Program-made: the position numbers and the translations under genes
Notes under the pieces: generated by a model
What the model was told of the DNA's origin: nothing
Database searches by the model: none
What the model saw: the letters and a program-made list of their open reading frames with translations, nothing else
Origin: Anaerolineaceae bacterium
GTDB taxonomy: Bacteria > Chloroflexota > Anaerolineae > Anaerolineales > Anaerolineaceae
Length of the DNA stretch: 23,765 nucleotides
Assembly: GCA_003448875.1 (NCBI GenBank)
Contig: DLXG01000093.1
Span: 1-23,765 of the forward strand
Direction: 5' to 3'
Part shown: positions 14,996-22,696 of the stretch, one piece after another
How the letters are laid out: each line of letters opens with the position of its first letter
Position numbering within the stretch: the stretch's first letter is position 1

Positions 14996-15283
14996 ATGAC
15001 ACCCACGCTTTTGGAAACGAGAAAAACCAATTATCGGGATGTTTCAGAAGAATATGGCCGTATTCTCACCGCTGCTGTTATCAGCGCCCAGTTCCGCCAG
15101 TTATTACTCAGCAATCCTGCCAAAGCACTGGCCGCAGGGTTTGGTGGTGAGGCATTCCAGCTCAGCAACGAAGATCGTTCCCGTTTGGTTGCCATTCGGG
15201 CTACTTCCCTGGCAGACTTTGCCTCTCAGTTAAGTGGTTACAATGCCAACCGCTCGGTTCAGTCAGCGGTGTGTGGAGATTAA
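14996..15283 (+). CDS. NHLP-clan (Os1348-like) small protein, possible RiPP precursor
   Basis: The 95-aa product carries the pattern of nitrile-hydratase-leader-like proteins: ILTAAVISAQFRQLLLSNPAKALAAGFGGEAFQLSNEDRSRLVAI, that is a helix with FRQLLL-NP-KAL followed by an 'LS-ED' helix. Such leaders precede a core peptide in some RiPPs, but many members are stand-alone. The C-terminal tail is short, about 20 residues ending SVQSAVCGD, with one Cys. The start at 14996 follows AAAGGAG at good spacing; the open frame continues upstream only by overlapping the DUF5317 gene. No cyclodehydratase, radical SAM enzyme or peptidase-transporter is in the window, so precursor status is uncertain. Confidence 0.75.
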   Translation: MTPTLLETRKTNYRDVSEEYGRILTAAVISAQFRQLLLSNPAKALAAGFGGEAFQLSNEDRSRLVAIRATSLADFASQLSGYNANRSVQSAVCGD

Positions 15284-15302
15284 TGGATAACTTCATTAAC
15301 TA

Positions 15303-15329
15303 GGTATGGGGATACCGGAAACTGTTTCC
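15303..15329 (+). other. Two adjacent small hairpins before the HD-GYP gene
   Basis: GGTAT-GGGG-ATACC (15303-15316) is followed without a gap by GGAAA-CTG-TTTCC (15317-15329). They lie between the NHLP gene and the preferred start at 15378. They could stack on each other and shape translation or mRNA stability. The upstream in-frame ATG at 15306 lies inside the first stem, which counts against it as a start. Confidence 0.4.
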
Positions 15330-15377
15330 CTGCCCGTGCATCGAAGCCCGCGTTTCTGCTCACAAGGAATGGACTCC

Positions 15378-16535
15378 ATGATTACAGGGAATCTTTATTT
15401 TGGCGGTGATTTTTTCAACCGCCTTGGCAAAATAAAAACCCCTCTTGTCACAGAGGTTTGGGGGGAGTCGGGCGATCTGGCTGCACAATGGCTGCAGGTT
15501 GAAGGATCGTCCAGTTTGCTTTTTGAAATCACGGTTAAAGCAGTTGAACTTCTGGATGTTAAGCATTGTCAGGTTTTAGTTTTATGTGCAGATGGTACTT
15601 TTCATCGGCAGGCGTCTTATCAGTCTCAAACTTTATTGAACCGTTCCAACGGTGTGTTACGCAATTATCCCCATTTGAATCATTTTCTTCAAAGGGTCGT
15701 TCTCAATGACGGCCCGATATTGATCGGTTATCGAGAAAACATCTTAGGATCGGAAGAACGGCGTTTGTTGAAGTTGCAAGCCAATGAAAACCTGATGCTA
15801 TTTCCAATGAGGTTGGAAACTGAGCCCGTTGGGATCTTTGGTTTATCGTTCGACCGCTTTCATTCCATTGAACAGCGATTACCGCTGGCAATGATGTTTG
15901 CCGAACAAGCCGCGCAGGCCATTCAGCGGGAAGGTCTGGCACTCACGGAAGAAGAGTCGGCAGTAGAAATTGTGCTGGCTTTGGCTAAAGCCCTTGAATC
16001 CAGAGATTTATCTACCGGATCGCACTGCCGTAGAGTAACCCGCATTGCTGAACAGGTGGCACTGCGCATGGGATGTTCTTTTCGCGAAATACAGGATATT
16101 CGAAGGGCTGCTTTATTACATGATATTGGCAAAATTGGAATCCCGGATCAAATTCTGCACAAACCCGGCCCGCTGACCGAGCGAGAATGGGCAATCATGC
16201 GTCAACACCCGGAAATTGGGGCGCGAATCCTGCGGCTGGTACATGGATTAAGTGAGGTTGCCAAACTGGTGTTGGCTCATCACGAACATTTTGATGGGTC
16301 AGGCTATCCTTATGGATTAAGCGGAGATGCGATACCGCTGGGTGCCCGGATTTTGAAGGTGGTGGATGCTTTTGGGGCGATGACTACTGATCGAATTTAT
16401 CGCCCGGCCTTGTCTTTCCGAGATGCGGTTGCGGAATTAAAGCGCTGTGCAGGTACCGATTTTGATCCTCGGGTTGTGGATGTTTTTCTGGACATGCTAA
16501 ATACAGACTCGGATGGGATGGAAGATGTAGGGTGA
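15378..16535 (+). CDS. GAF-HD-GYP phosphodiesterase
   Basis: HD-GYP proteins degrade cyclic di-GMP (some act on other cyclic dinucleotides). The N-terminal half has GAF-like features (sensor domain, LLFEITVKAVELL through PVGIFGLSFD). The C-terminal half is a complete HD-GYP domain: ALLHDIGKIGIPD (HD at 248-249), MRQHPEIGARIL, HHEHFDGSGYPYGL (from 301), and GARILKVVDAFGAMTTDR. All metal-binding signatures are kept, so it should be active. I choose the ATG at 15378 (385 aa), nine bases after AAGGA; in-frame ATGs at 15306 and 15369 are less favourable, the latter touching the AAGGA. It closes the operon that begins with the 41-aa peptide and is followed by a strong terminator. Cytosolic, as no membrane segment is seen. 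Confidence 0.9.
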   Translation: MITGNLYFGGDFFNRLGKIKTPLVTEVWGESGDLAAQWLQVEGSSSLLFEITVKAVELLDVKHCQVLVLCADGTFHRQASYQSQTLLNRSNGVLRNYPHLNHFLQRVVLNDGPILIGYRENILGSEERRLLKLQANENLMLFPMRLETEPVGIFGLSFDRFHSIEQRLPLAMMFAEQAAQAIQREGLALTEEESAVEIVLALAKALESRDLSTGSHCRRVTRIAEQVALRMGCSFREIQDIRRAALLHDIGKIGIPDQILHKPGPLTEREWAIMRQHPEIGARILRLVHGLSEVAKLVLAHHEHFDGSGYPYGLSGDAIPLGARILKVVDAFGAMTTDRIYRPALSFRDAVAELKRCAGTDFDPRVVDVFLDMLNTDSDGMEDVG

Positions 16536-16555
16536 AGTCATCCCAATCTTAAGTC

Positions 16556-16601
16556 GGGTGCCCCGTGCGAAGTGTACAGCGCAACGGGGCACCCATTTTT
16601 T
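16556..16601 (+). terminator. Rho-independent terminator after HD-GYP gene
   Basis: A perfect 11-bp stem, GGGTGCCCCGT (16556-16566) with ACGGGGCACCC (16584-16594), is followed by ATTTTTT. It is directed with the + strand and ends the peptide-DUF5317-NHLP-HD-GYP operon. On the other strand it lies just past the stop of the membrane-protein gene but lacks a U-run there. Confidence 0.85.
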
Positions 16602-16613
16602 GGAAAGCAATTC

Positions 16614-17030
16614 CTAGCCGTTTGAAGCGACGCGGCGATTAATCAGGCTGATGCGGACTTCCGGCAGGTCGGTGTAGAGCAGATACAAAGCCGAAAGAAA
16701 AATACTAAGCAGGGTGAGGGAAACATACGAAACGTTTAAACGGACTGCCCCATCCACCAAAATAGAAGCGCGCGGCATCAGCAACATCAATCGGCTGATG
16801 ATATTAAAGCCGTGAGCAAAGGAAATGAGGTACCACGGCCAGAGTTGGACGGCCCCGCGAAAGACCAACTGTATCGAGGCAATTAAGGCAAAAATGGCTA
16901 GAAGTAGCGGCAACCACCATTCCTGAGTTGCGGGCGAATACGATTCAGGAGGGAGGAGCAAAATTGGAAAAAACTGGATGATAAATAAAATAATAACAAC
17001 ATTCGGTTGGGCAAGTTTTTTCCGCAACAT
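16614..17030 (-). CDS. Four-helix membrane protein, unknown
   Basis: The 138-aa protein has four hydrophobic stretches: VVIILFIIQFFPILLLPP, WWLPLLLAIFALIASIQLVF, WYLISFAHGFNIISRLMLL and YVSLTLLSIFLSALYLLY, with a short basic C-terminus (LINRRVASNG). I prefer the ATG at 17030 (MLRKKLAQPN), preceded by GGGAG; a longer frame begins at a TTG at 17087 with a sequence that is not membrane-like. I recognise no family. It stands alone, convergent with the HD-GYP operon and divergent from livK. Confidence 0.7.
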   Translation of the reverse strand: MLRKKLAQPNVVIILFIIQFFPILLLPPESYSPATQEWWLPLLLAIFALIASIQLVFRGAVQLWPWYLISFAHGFNIISRLMLLMPRASILVDGAVRLNVSYVSLTLLSIFLSALYLLYTDLPEVRISLINRRVASNG

Positions 17031-17148
17031 AATTTGTTGGCTCCCGGTATTTTGGTTTGGACAAAAGGGGAATGGCTTACAGGTCAATATTACAATTTGT
17101 GAGTGTAAATGTCAAGCAATGCTTCAAAAATTAGAGGAAGTTTAACAC

Positions 17149-17177
17149 TTGACAATTTGAGCATGTTTCTCTATTAT
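17149..17177 (+). promoter_or_regulatory. Strong sigma-70 type promoter of the liv operon
   Basis: A perfect -35 (TTGACA, 17149-17154) and a five-of-six -10 (TATTAT, 17172-17177) are 17 bases apart. Transcription would begin near 17184, giving an untranslated leader of about 210 nt before livK. The -35 overlaps one arm of an inverted repeat and one copy of an ACAATTTG direct repeat, so repressor control is possible. Confidence 0.8.
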
Positions 17178-17284
17178 ATGCACTATGCAATTTCAAGCAA
17201 CAACGAAATTGCTGCTTTCGATTAATTCCCTCTTTTTTTATCATTAATATGTGAAAAGTTGTGCCTTTTGGGAAGGAGGTGGTA

Positions 17285-17323
17285 TTGCTCTATATAAAGA
17301 GTCATGATCGTAGGTGCAAATAA
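17285..17323 (+). CDS. Possible 12-codon leader ORF before livK
   Basis: A near-perfect Shine-Dalgarno sequence (AAGGAGGT, 17273-17280) has no normal gene behind it. Four bases later a TTG opens a 12-codon frame, MLYIKSHDRRCK, ending at 17323. The livK start is 70 bases further down with its own ribosome binding site. It may be a regulatory leader peptide, a ribosome standby site or coincidence. The frame is not rich in branched-chain residues, so simple amino-acid attenuation is not suggested. Confidence 0.25.
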   Translation: MLYIKSHDRRCK

Positions 17324-17393
17324 TGTCCGATGCCGGCGGGGGATAAAAACTGAATATCTTCAATCATTCATTTGCCAAACTATGGAGGAGAAA

Positions 17394-18560
17394 ATGCGTT
17401 TCGTGAAGTTTTTTAGTTTGTTGATCGTTGCAGCCCTGATACTTTCAGCGTGTGCGCAGGGCGGCAGTACCGGCGGACAGCAGCAAGAATTGAAAGTGGC
17501 TATTCTTGCGCCGTTGTCCGGCCCAGTGCCGACCTTTGGGGTATCCACCCGCGATGGTGCCTTGATGGCAATTGATGAATGGAATGCCAAGGGCGGTGTG
17601 TTAGGCATGAAGATCGTCCCGATTGTTGAGGACAGCCAGTGCACGCCCGATCCTGCGGTCAATGCTGCAAACAAAGTCATTGATCAGGATGGCGTCAAAT
17701 TCATCGTTGGTGAGGTATGCTCTAAAGCATCCATTCCGGTTTCCGAAATTGCCAACTCCAAAGGCGTGATTCAAATCAGCCCCACCTCCACTAATGAACA
17801 GGTTACTGTGGATGCTAATGGGAATGTGAAACCCTACATCTTCCGGGCCTGCTTCATTGATCCCTTCCAGGGGTATGTGGGTGCGAAATTTGCCATCGAA
17901 CAATTGGGTGCCAAAACAGCCTTCGTTATGCTGGATCAGGCTAACGACTATGTGAAGGGGCTTGCCACCGAATTTGCCAAGAACTTTGAAATGATGGGCG
18001 GTAAGGTGGTTGGAACCGAATCCTACACGGCTACCGACACCGACTTCTCGGTCATCCTTGGCAAAATTGCCGAGGCCAAGCCGGATGTGGTCTACCTGCC
18101 GGATTATTACAACATCGTCAATCTGGTGACCAAACAGGCAAAAGAGAAGGGCATCAATGTGCCGTTCATCGGTGGTGATGGTTGGGACTCGCCTGACCTG
18201 GATCTGGCTTCCGCGGCAGGTGGTTTCTTCACCAATCACTATTCACCGGATGACCCCCGCCCCGAAGTGGTCAACTTCCTGAAGGCCTACGGTGAAAAAT
18301 ACAAGGATGAGAGCGGCAATCCCAAAGTGCCGGATGCCCTGGCTGCGCTGGCTTATGATGCCACCAATGTTTTACTGCAAGCGATCAATGATGCGGGTAC
18401 AACCGATACAGCCAAGGTGAGGGAAACCCTTGAAAAGATCAACTTCAAGGGAGTTTCCGGTAACATCACCTTTGATGCCAACCACAATCCCATTAAATCA
18501 GCCGCGTTGCTGGCAGTTAAACCCGACGGGGTTAAGTTCGAGACCATTGTTAACCCCTAG
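17394..18560 (+). CDS. livK: Branched-chain amino acid type ABC substrate-binding lipoprotein
   Basis: This is the extracytoplasmic binding protein of a HAAT-family ABC importer. The signal peptide MRFVKFFSLLIVAALILSAC ends in a lipobox with Cys20 as the lipid anchor. The mature protein is a type I periplasmic-binding fold (Peripla_BP_6): LKVAILAPLSGPVPTFGVSTRDGALMAIDEWNAKGG at the start, VKFIVGEVCSKASIPV and QISPTSTNEQ around the ligand, then PDVVYLPDYYN and PFIGGDGWDSPDL in the second lobe. At 388 aa it has the usual length. The start at 17394 is fixed by GGAGGAG four bases upstream; an earlier in-frame ATG at 17304 gives a non-signal-like extension. The ligand could be leucine/isoleucine/valine or another amino acid, amide or urea. 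Confidence 0.93.
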   Translation: MRFVKFFSLLIVAALILSACAQGGSTGGQQQELKVAILAPLSGPVPTFGVSTRDGALMAIDEWNAKGGVLGMKIVPIVEDSQCTPDPAVNAANKVIDQDGVKFIVGEVCSKASIPVSEIANSKGVIQISPTSTNEQVTVDANGNVKPYIFRACFIDPFQGYVGAKFAIEQLGAKTAFVMLDQANDYVKGLATEFAKNFEMMGGKVVGTESYTATDTDFSVILGKIAEAKPDVVYLPDYYNIVNLVTKQAKEKGINVPFIGGDGWDSPDLDLASAAGGFFTNHYSPDDPRPEVVNFLKAYGEKYKDESGNPKVPDALAALAYDATNVLLQAINDAGTTDTAKVRETLEKINFKGVSGNITFDANHNPIKSAALLAVKPDGVKFETIVNP

Positions 18561-18574
18561 TTCTTCAAACTTCT

Positions 18575-18620
18575 AACCAAACCGTGGAGGGCAGCCACGA
18601 GTTGCCCTCCAATTTTGGTT
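18575..18620 (+). terminator. Hairpin between livK and livH (attenuator or stabiliser)
   Basis: AACCAAA (18575-18581) pairs with TTTGGTT (18614-18620) outside an inner stem GGAGGGCA (18586-18593) with TGCCCTCC (18603-18610). No proper T-run follows, so part of the transcription probably continues. Such stems between a binding-protein gene and its permease genes usually protect the upstream mRNA, raising binding protein over permease. Confidence 0.6.
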
Positions 18621-18684
18621 TGATAAAGTTCCCTTTATTTCTATTGTTGGAAGATGTTATTCATAATTTGGAGGTGCTCGACCG

Positions 18685-19818
18685 ATGCAACAGTTGAGCG
18701 GTTCATCTCAGGTAACAATTGCTTTGCCTAAAAAGAAAAAACGACCCCCTCTTGCCTGGGTTGGTCAAGGCTTTTTCATCATCCTCGGAATTCTTGTTGC
18801 AGTTATTTTAATCAGCAACCTGATTCGCCAGCCGACCCTCTTTGCCCAATTTTTCATCAGCGGCTTGCAGTTAGGTTTTGTGTACGCCATGATCGCTCTG
18901 GGATATACGATGGTTTATGGCATTGTTAAACTGATTAATTTTGCCCATGGCGATGTGTTCATGGTAGGTGCCTTCGTATCCTATTTTGCGGTTGCCCGCT
19001 TTCGTCTGCATCAATGGCCGCTGGCGGCTTTCCCGCAAATTTCACCCGGGTTGGGTGTGGTGATCGGTTCTATCACGGTCATTTTACTTTCAATGGTGAT
19101 TTGCTCTGCTCTCGCAATCACGATTGAGCGGGTTGCCTATAAACCCTTACGGGATGCTCCCCGCATCGCGGCTCTGATCACAGCCATTGGTGTTTCTTTC
19201 TTCCTTGAATATTTTGGGGCATTAAATTTCGTTTTTTCACCTCGTTTCATTCCTTATGAAAGACCTTTTGAAGTGGTTGCATGGTATATCAAGGATGGAA
19301 TTCATCTGATCAAACCCGGAGAAGCGCCACCGGATGGTGCAATTACTTTTTCGAATATTCTGGTCATTATTATGATTGCTTCTATTCTCGTGCAGATCTT
19401 TTTGCAATTCCTGGTCAGGCGCACCAAAATTGGGATTGCCATGCGCGCTTCCTCTTACGATAAACCCGCGGCCCGCTTGATGGGTATTAATGTGGATTCG
19501 GTAATCTCTTTTTCCTTTGCAATAGGAGCGGCGTTTGCCGGTTTGGGTGGAGTTTTGTATGCAATTGCATACAGTTCAATCTGGACTCAATTAGGTATTT
19601 TGCCCGGCTTGAAGGCCTTTGTGGCAGCGGTTTTAGGCGGGATTGGCAGTATTCCGGGCGCTTTTGTGGGGGCCTTGATTATGGGGCAAGCTGAGGCCAT
19701 GACCATGGGGTACATTTCCACTCCGATGCGTGATGCGGTTGCTTTTACTATCTTAATCATTGTGCTTCTCATCCGCCCAACCGGTATTTTCGGCGAACCG
19801 GAAAAAGAGAAAGTCTAA
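18685..19818 (+). CDS. livH: Branched-chain amino acid ABC permease LivH
   Basis: LivH is one of two membrane subunits of the importer. The 377-aa protein shows the family core: LQLGFVYAMIALGYTMVYGIVKLINFAHGDVFMVGAF, the ERVAYKPLRDAPRIAALITAIGVS loop, the coupling-helix region GIAMRASSYDKPAARLMGINVDSVI and GLGGVLYAI, and KAFVAAVLGGIGSIPGAFVGALIMG. It is longer than the usual 300 or so residues because of an N-terminal extension containing a basic PKKKKRPP stretch and an extra hydrophobic helix (FFIILGILVAVILISNLI). The start ATG follows GGAGGTG. It ends 13 bases before livM. Confidence 0.93.
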   Translation: MQQLSGSSQVTIALPKKKKRPPLAWVGQGFFIILGILVAVILISNLIRQPTLFAQFFISGLQLGFVYAMIALGYTMVYGIVKLINFAHGDVFMVGAFVSYFAVARFRLHQWPLAAFPQISPGLGVVIGSITVILLSMVICSALAITIERVAYKPLRDAPRIAALITAIGVSFFLEYFGALNFVFSPRFIPYERPFEVVAWYIKDGIHLIKPGEAPPDGAITFSNILVIIMIASILVQIFLQFLVRRTKIGIAMRASSYDKPAARLMGINVDSVISFSFAIGAAFAGLGGVLYAIAYSSIWTQLGILPGLKAFVAAVLGGIGSIPGAFVGALIMGQAEAMTMGYISTPMRDAVAFTILIIVLLIRPTGIFGEPEKEKV

Positions 19819-19831
19819 AAGGAGAGCCCTG

Positions 19832-21196
19832 ATGGAACTTGGATTTCTTTTGGGTTCAATTGTAAAAATTATTGGAATTCTGGCTTATTTATATGGTCTT
19901 TTGTGGGTGCTGGCTCGTCCAAACCGCTGGGTTAAGATTATCGGCGTAATCGTTGCCTTTGGTGTGATCCAGTTAGCACTGACAAACATCGGCGGTTTTC
20001 AATTATTAACCAATTTCGACAGCGGTTTACTGTTCCAGGCCTGTGCCATGACCATGGTTGCCTTGGGGTTAAATTTGATTTACGGCTTTAATGGTCAATT
20101 CAGCCTTGGGCAATGGGGGTTTTACGGAATTGGTGCATATACTGCTGCCGATATTACTTACCGATGGGTGAATGGAGATGCCAGAGGTCTGCTGGTGGTG
20201 GGCTTTGGCACAATACTGGGCGGTTTGGCATTAATTTACATTGGGCGATGGTTGAAACGCTTTCGGGGTGTGCCAGTGCTTTCATCCTTTACCCTTTACT
20301 TGATCGGGGCAATTCTGGCAGGAATTGTAGCGGTTTATATTGGCAATGCCCTGAATCCCTTGTTTGAGCCATTACTTGGCACAAACCTCAATCCCGGTGT
20401 GCTTAATTCACCTCTGGCTCTACAAATTGTGTTCTTCCTCGCGGTTGTGTTTGCCGGTATATTTGCGGCAGAGGTTAGTTTTCTTTTCGGTCTACCGGTA
20501 TTGACTCTGGGATCGGATTATTTTGGTATTGCGACACTCGGGTTTACGATTGTGGTCAATGTGCTCATGATCAACTCGGATACCATTCTGCCTTTCCCCG
20601 AAATGAAAGGCGGACGCGGTATGGTAGGTATTCCAAAGCTGACCACCTGGTTCTGGGCATTTTTCTTTATGATGGCAGTCATTATCATTATGCGCAACCT
20701 GATTCAATCCAGCACGGGGCGGGCGATAATTTCTGTGCGGGAGGATGAAGTTGCGGCTAAGGCGATGGGGATTGATGTGGCCGGCTCCAAATTACTGGCG
20801 TTTGTTGTTGGCAGTTTCTTTGCCGGCATCGGCGGCGCGGTGTATGCGCACTTTATTGGCTTTCTCAGCCCCGGCACGTTTGGTTTTCTGCAAAGTTTCA
20901 ATCCATTGATTATTATCGTGTTTGGCGGGTTGGGGAGTATGACCGGCACAATTGCGGCATCCTTTGGCTGGATCTTTTTCCTCGAAGGTCTGCTGAGGGT
21001 ACTTCTCAGCCAAATGGGTACAGAGGCTCCCACCTGGCGGTTCGTTTTATATCCCATCACGTTATTACTTTTGATGCTGATTCGGCCGCAGGGTTTGTTG
21101 GGGAATATTGAGTGGGGCTTCCTGAAACAAAAAGAAGTGCTACCGCGAGAAATCCCTGCTGGTGAAAAACCCGAAATGGCTGCCAGCGAAGCCTGA
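19832..21196 (+). CDS. livM: Branched-chain amino acid ABC permease LivM
   Basis: LivM is the second membrane subunit. Family signatures are ALGLNLIYGFNGQFSLGQWGFYGIGAYTAA, LTLGSDYFGIATLGFTIVV, RGMVGIP, the coupling segment SSTGRAIISVREDEVAAKAMGIDVAGSKLLAF and PLIIIVFGGLGSMTGTIAASFGW. The 454 aa include about ten hydrophobic segments. I start at the ATG at 19832 because AAAAGGAG lies just upstream. A longer frame would overlap the end of livH by 59 bases. The polar tail (LPREIPAGEKPEMAASEA) extends beyond the last helix. The stop lies 10 bases before the livG start, and the livG ribosome binding site overlaps it. Confidence 0.93.
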   Translation: MELGFLLGSIVKIIGILAYLYGLLWVLARPNRWVKIIGVIVAFGVIQLALTNIGGFQLLTNFDSGLLFQACAMTMVALGLNLIYGFNGQFSLGQWGFYGIGAYTAADITYRWVNGDARGLLVVGFGTILGGLALIYIGRWLKRFRGVPVLSSFTLYLIGAILAGIVAVYIGNALNPLFEPLLGTNLNPGVLNSPLALQIVFFLAVVFAGIFAAEVSFLFGLPVLTLGSDYFGIATLGFTIVVNVLMINSDTILPFPEMKGGRGMVGIPKLTTWFWAFFFMMAVIIIMRNLIQSSTGRAIISVREDEVAAKAMGIDVAGSKLLAFVVGSFFAGIGGAVYAHFIGFLSPGTFGFLQSFNPLIIIVFGGLGSMTGTIAASFGWIFFLEGLLRVLLSQMGTEAPTWRFVLYPITLLLLMLIRPQGLLGNIEWGFLKQKEVLPREIPAGEKPEMAASEA

Positions 21197-21206
21197 GGAG
21201 ACCTTG

Positions 21207-21998
21207 ATGATGACAACCATTTCAACAATCCTCGAAATTACTGATCTTACAAAATTCTTTGGCGGGTTAGGAGCAGTTCGGAATTTTGACCTGACCCTGA
21301 AAAAAGGTGATTTGAACGGCTTAATCGGTCCGAACGGTGCGGGTAAGACGACTGTGTTTAACCTGATAACCGGTATTTATGAACCAACAGCAGGCGATAT
21401 TGTATTCAACAATACTTCCATTGTCGGATTGGAGCCGTTTGAAATCACCCGATTAGGGATTGCCCGAACATTCCAGAACATTCGCTTGTTTTCCAACCTC
21501 ACCGTTTTGGACAATGTGCGAATCGCTTATCATCCGCATACCAAATACGGAATGGCGGATGGCATCCTGCACAACCGCAAGTTTGATATCCACGAAAAAG
21601 AGTTAACCGAAAAAGCACAGGAGTTTCTGGCAATTTTTGGGTTGGAAAACCTGCAAAATGAAATTGCTAAAAATCTGCCCTACGGTCAACAGCGGCGGGT
21701 TGAAATTGCGCGGGCACTGGCGTGTGAACCGCGCCTGTTGCTGTTGGATGAGCCGGCAGCCGGCATGAATCCGCGCGAGATTCTGGAATTAATGGATTTG
21801 ATTCACTTCATCCATGATCGCTTTGATCTGACCATTTTATTGATCGAACATCAGATGCGGGTTGTGATGGGAATTTGTAAATTCATTACAGTGATGGACT
21901 TTGGTCAGGTAATTGCGCGCGGCACTCCCAAGGAAATTCAGGAAAACGAACGGGTAATTGAAGCCTATCTTGGAAAAGGAGCGGGTCATGCTGCTTGA
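21207..21998 (+). CDS. livG: Branched-chain amino acid ABC ATPase LivG
   Basis: LivG is one of two cytosolic ATPase subunits. Walker A is GPNGAGKTT, the Q-loop lies in RTFQNIRLF, the signature is LPYGQQRRVEIARAL (the livG form of LSGGQ), Walker B is RLLLLDEPAAGMNP, and the switch His is in LLIEHQMRVVM. The 263-aa length is normal. The start at 21207 follows TGAGGAG at six bases; the longer frame from 21162 lies inside livM. The stop overlaps livF by 11 bases. Confidence 0.94.
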   Translation: MMTTISTILEITDLTKFFGGLGAVRNFDLTLKKGDLNGLIGPNGAGKTTVFNLITGIYEPTAGDIVFNNTSIVGLEPFEITRLGIARTFQNIRLFSNLTVLDNVRIAYHPHTKYGMADGILHNRKFDIHEKELTEKAQEFLAIFGLENLQNEIAKNLPYGQQRRVEIARALACEPRLLLLDEPAAGMNPREILELMDLIHFIHDRFDLTILLIEHQMRVVMGICKFITVMDFGQVIARGTPKEIQENERVIEAYLGKGAGHAA

Positions 21999-22695
21999 AG
22001 TTGAAGACTTAAACGTTTATTACGGGGCTATTCACGCTTTGCAGGGCGTTTCTTTTCATGTCGAAGAAGGGGAAATTGTTACCCTGATCGGTGCCAATGG
22101 GGCGGGTAAGTCCACTACTCTGCGTACCATATCCGGTTTGCTGCGGTCACGCACCGGGCATATCAAATTTAAAGGTCAGGATATATCAATGATGCCGGCT
22201 GATCAAATTGTGCGTTTGGGCATCAGCCATGTGCCGGAAGGACGCAAGATTTTTGCACCTTTGACAGTTAAAGAGAATTTATTGATGGGAGCCTACACCC
22301 GTAAAGACCCAAATGAAATCGAACGTTCGATGCAGCGTGTATTTGCCAGTTTTCCGCGCTTGAAAGAGCGTTTGAACCAATTAGGAGGTACTCTATCCGG
22401 TGGTGAACAGCAAATGCTGGCAACCGGACGTGGTTTAATGAGCCGCCCGACTCTTTTGATGATGGATGAACCTTCTATGGGATTGAGTCCTATTCTGGTC
22501 GAGGAAATTTTCAACATTATCAAGGACATCAATTCGCAGGGCACCAGCATCTTACTGGTGGAACAAAATGCCCAGATGGCCCTTTCGATTTCTCATCGGG
22601 CCTATGTGTTGGAAACCGGGCGGATTGTCCTTTCGGGAACGGCGAAGGAAATTGCGGAAAATCCGCGGGTGAAAGAAGCCTATTTAGGTGTTTAA
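21988..22695 (+). CDS. livF: Branched-chain amino acid ABC ATPase LivF
   Basis: LivF is the second ATPase subunit. Walker A is GANGAGKSTT, the signature is LSGGEQQMLATGRGLM, Walker B is TLLMMDEPSMGLSP, and the H-loop position reads LLVEQNAQMA with Gln/Asn in place of His, as is usual for LivF. The protein is 235 aa. I choose the ATG at 21988, behind AAAGGAG at seven bases, which overlaps the livG stop by 11 bases and ensures coupled synthesis. It is the last gene of the operon. No terminator follows; the convergent rnpB gene begins within two bases of the stop. Confidence 0.95.
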   Translation: MLLEVEDLNVYYGAIHALQGVSFHVEEGEIVTLIGANGAGKSTTLRTISGLLRSRTGHIKFKGQDISMMPADQIVRLGISHVPEGRKIFAPLTVKENLLMGAYTRKDPNEIERSMQRVFASFPRLKERLNQLGGTLSGGEQQMLATGRGLMSRPTLLMMDEPSMGLSPILVEEIFNIIKDINSQGTSILLVEQNAQMALSISHRAYVLETGRIVLSGTAKEIAENPRVKEAYLGV

Positions 22696-22696
22696 G

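Larger units (their letters stand above)
17031..17393 (+). other. Intergenic region and livK leader
   Basis: This 363-bp stretch holds no clear gene. It contains an ACAATTTG direct repeat (17092-17099, 17152-17159), an inverted TGTCAAG/CTTGACA pair (17110-17116, 17148-17154), a strong promoter (17149-17177), a hairpin at the start of the transcript (GCAATTTC 17187-17194 with GAAATTGC 17205-17212), an orphan Shine-Dalgarno sequence AAGGAGGT at 17273-17280, and the proper livK ribosome binding site GGAGGAG just before 17394. Confidence 0.6.

Noticed and set aside
17601..18239. 212-codon - strand open frame opposite livK
   Set aside because: It is the antisense shadow of a well-supported binding-protein gene and has no plausible start signal or recognisable motif.
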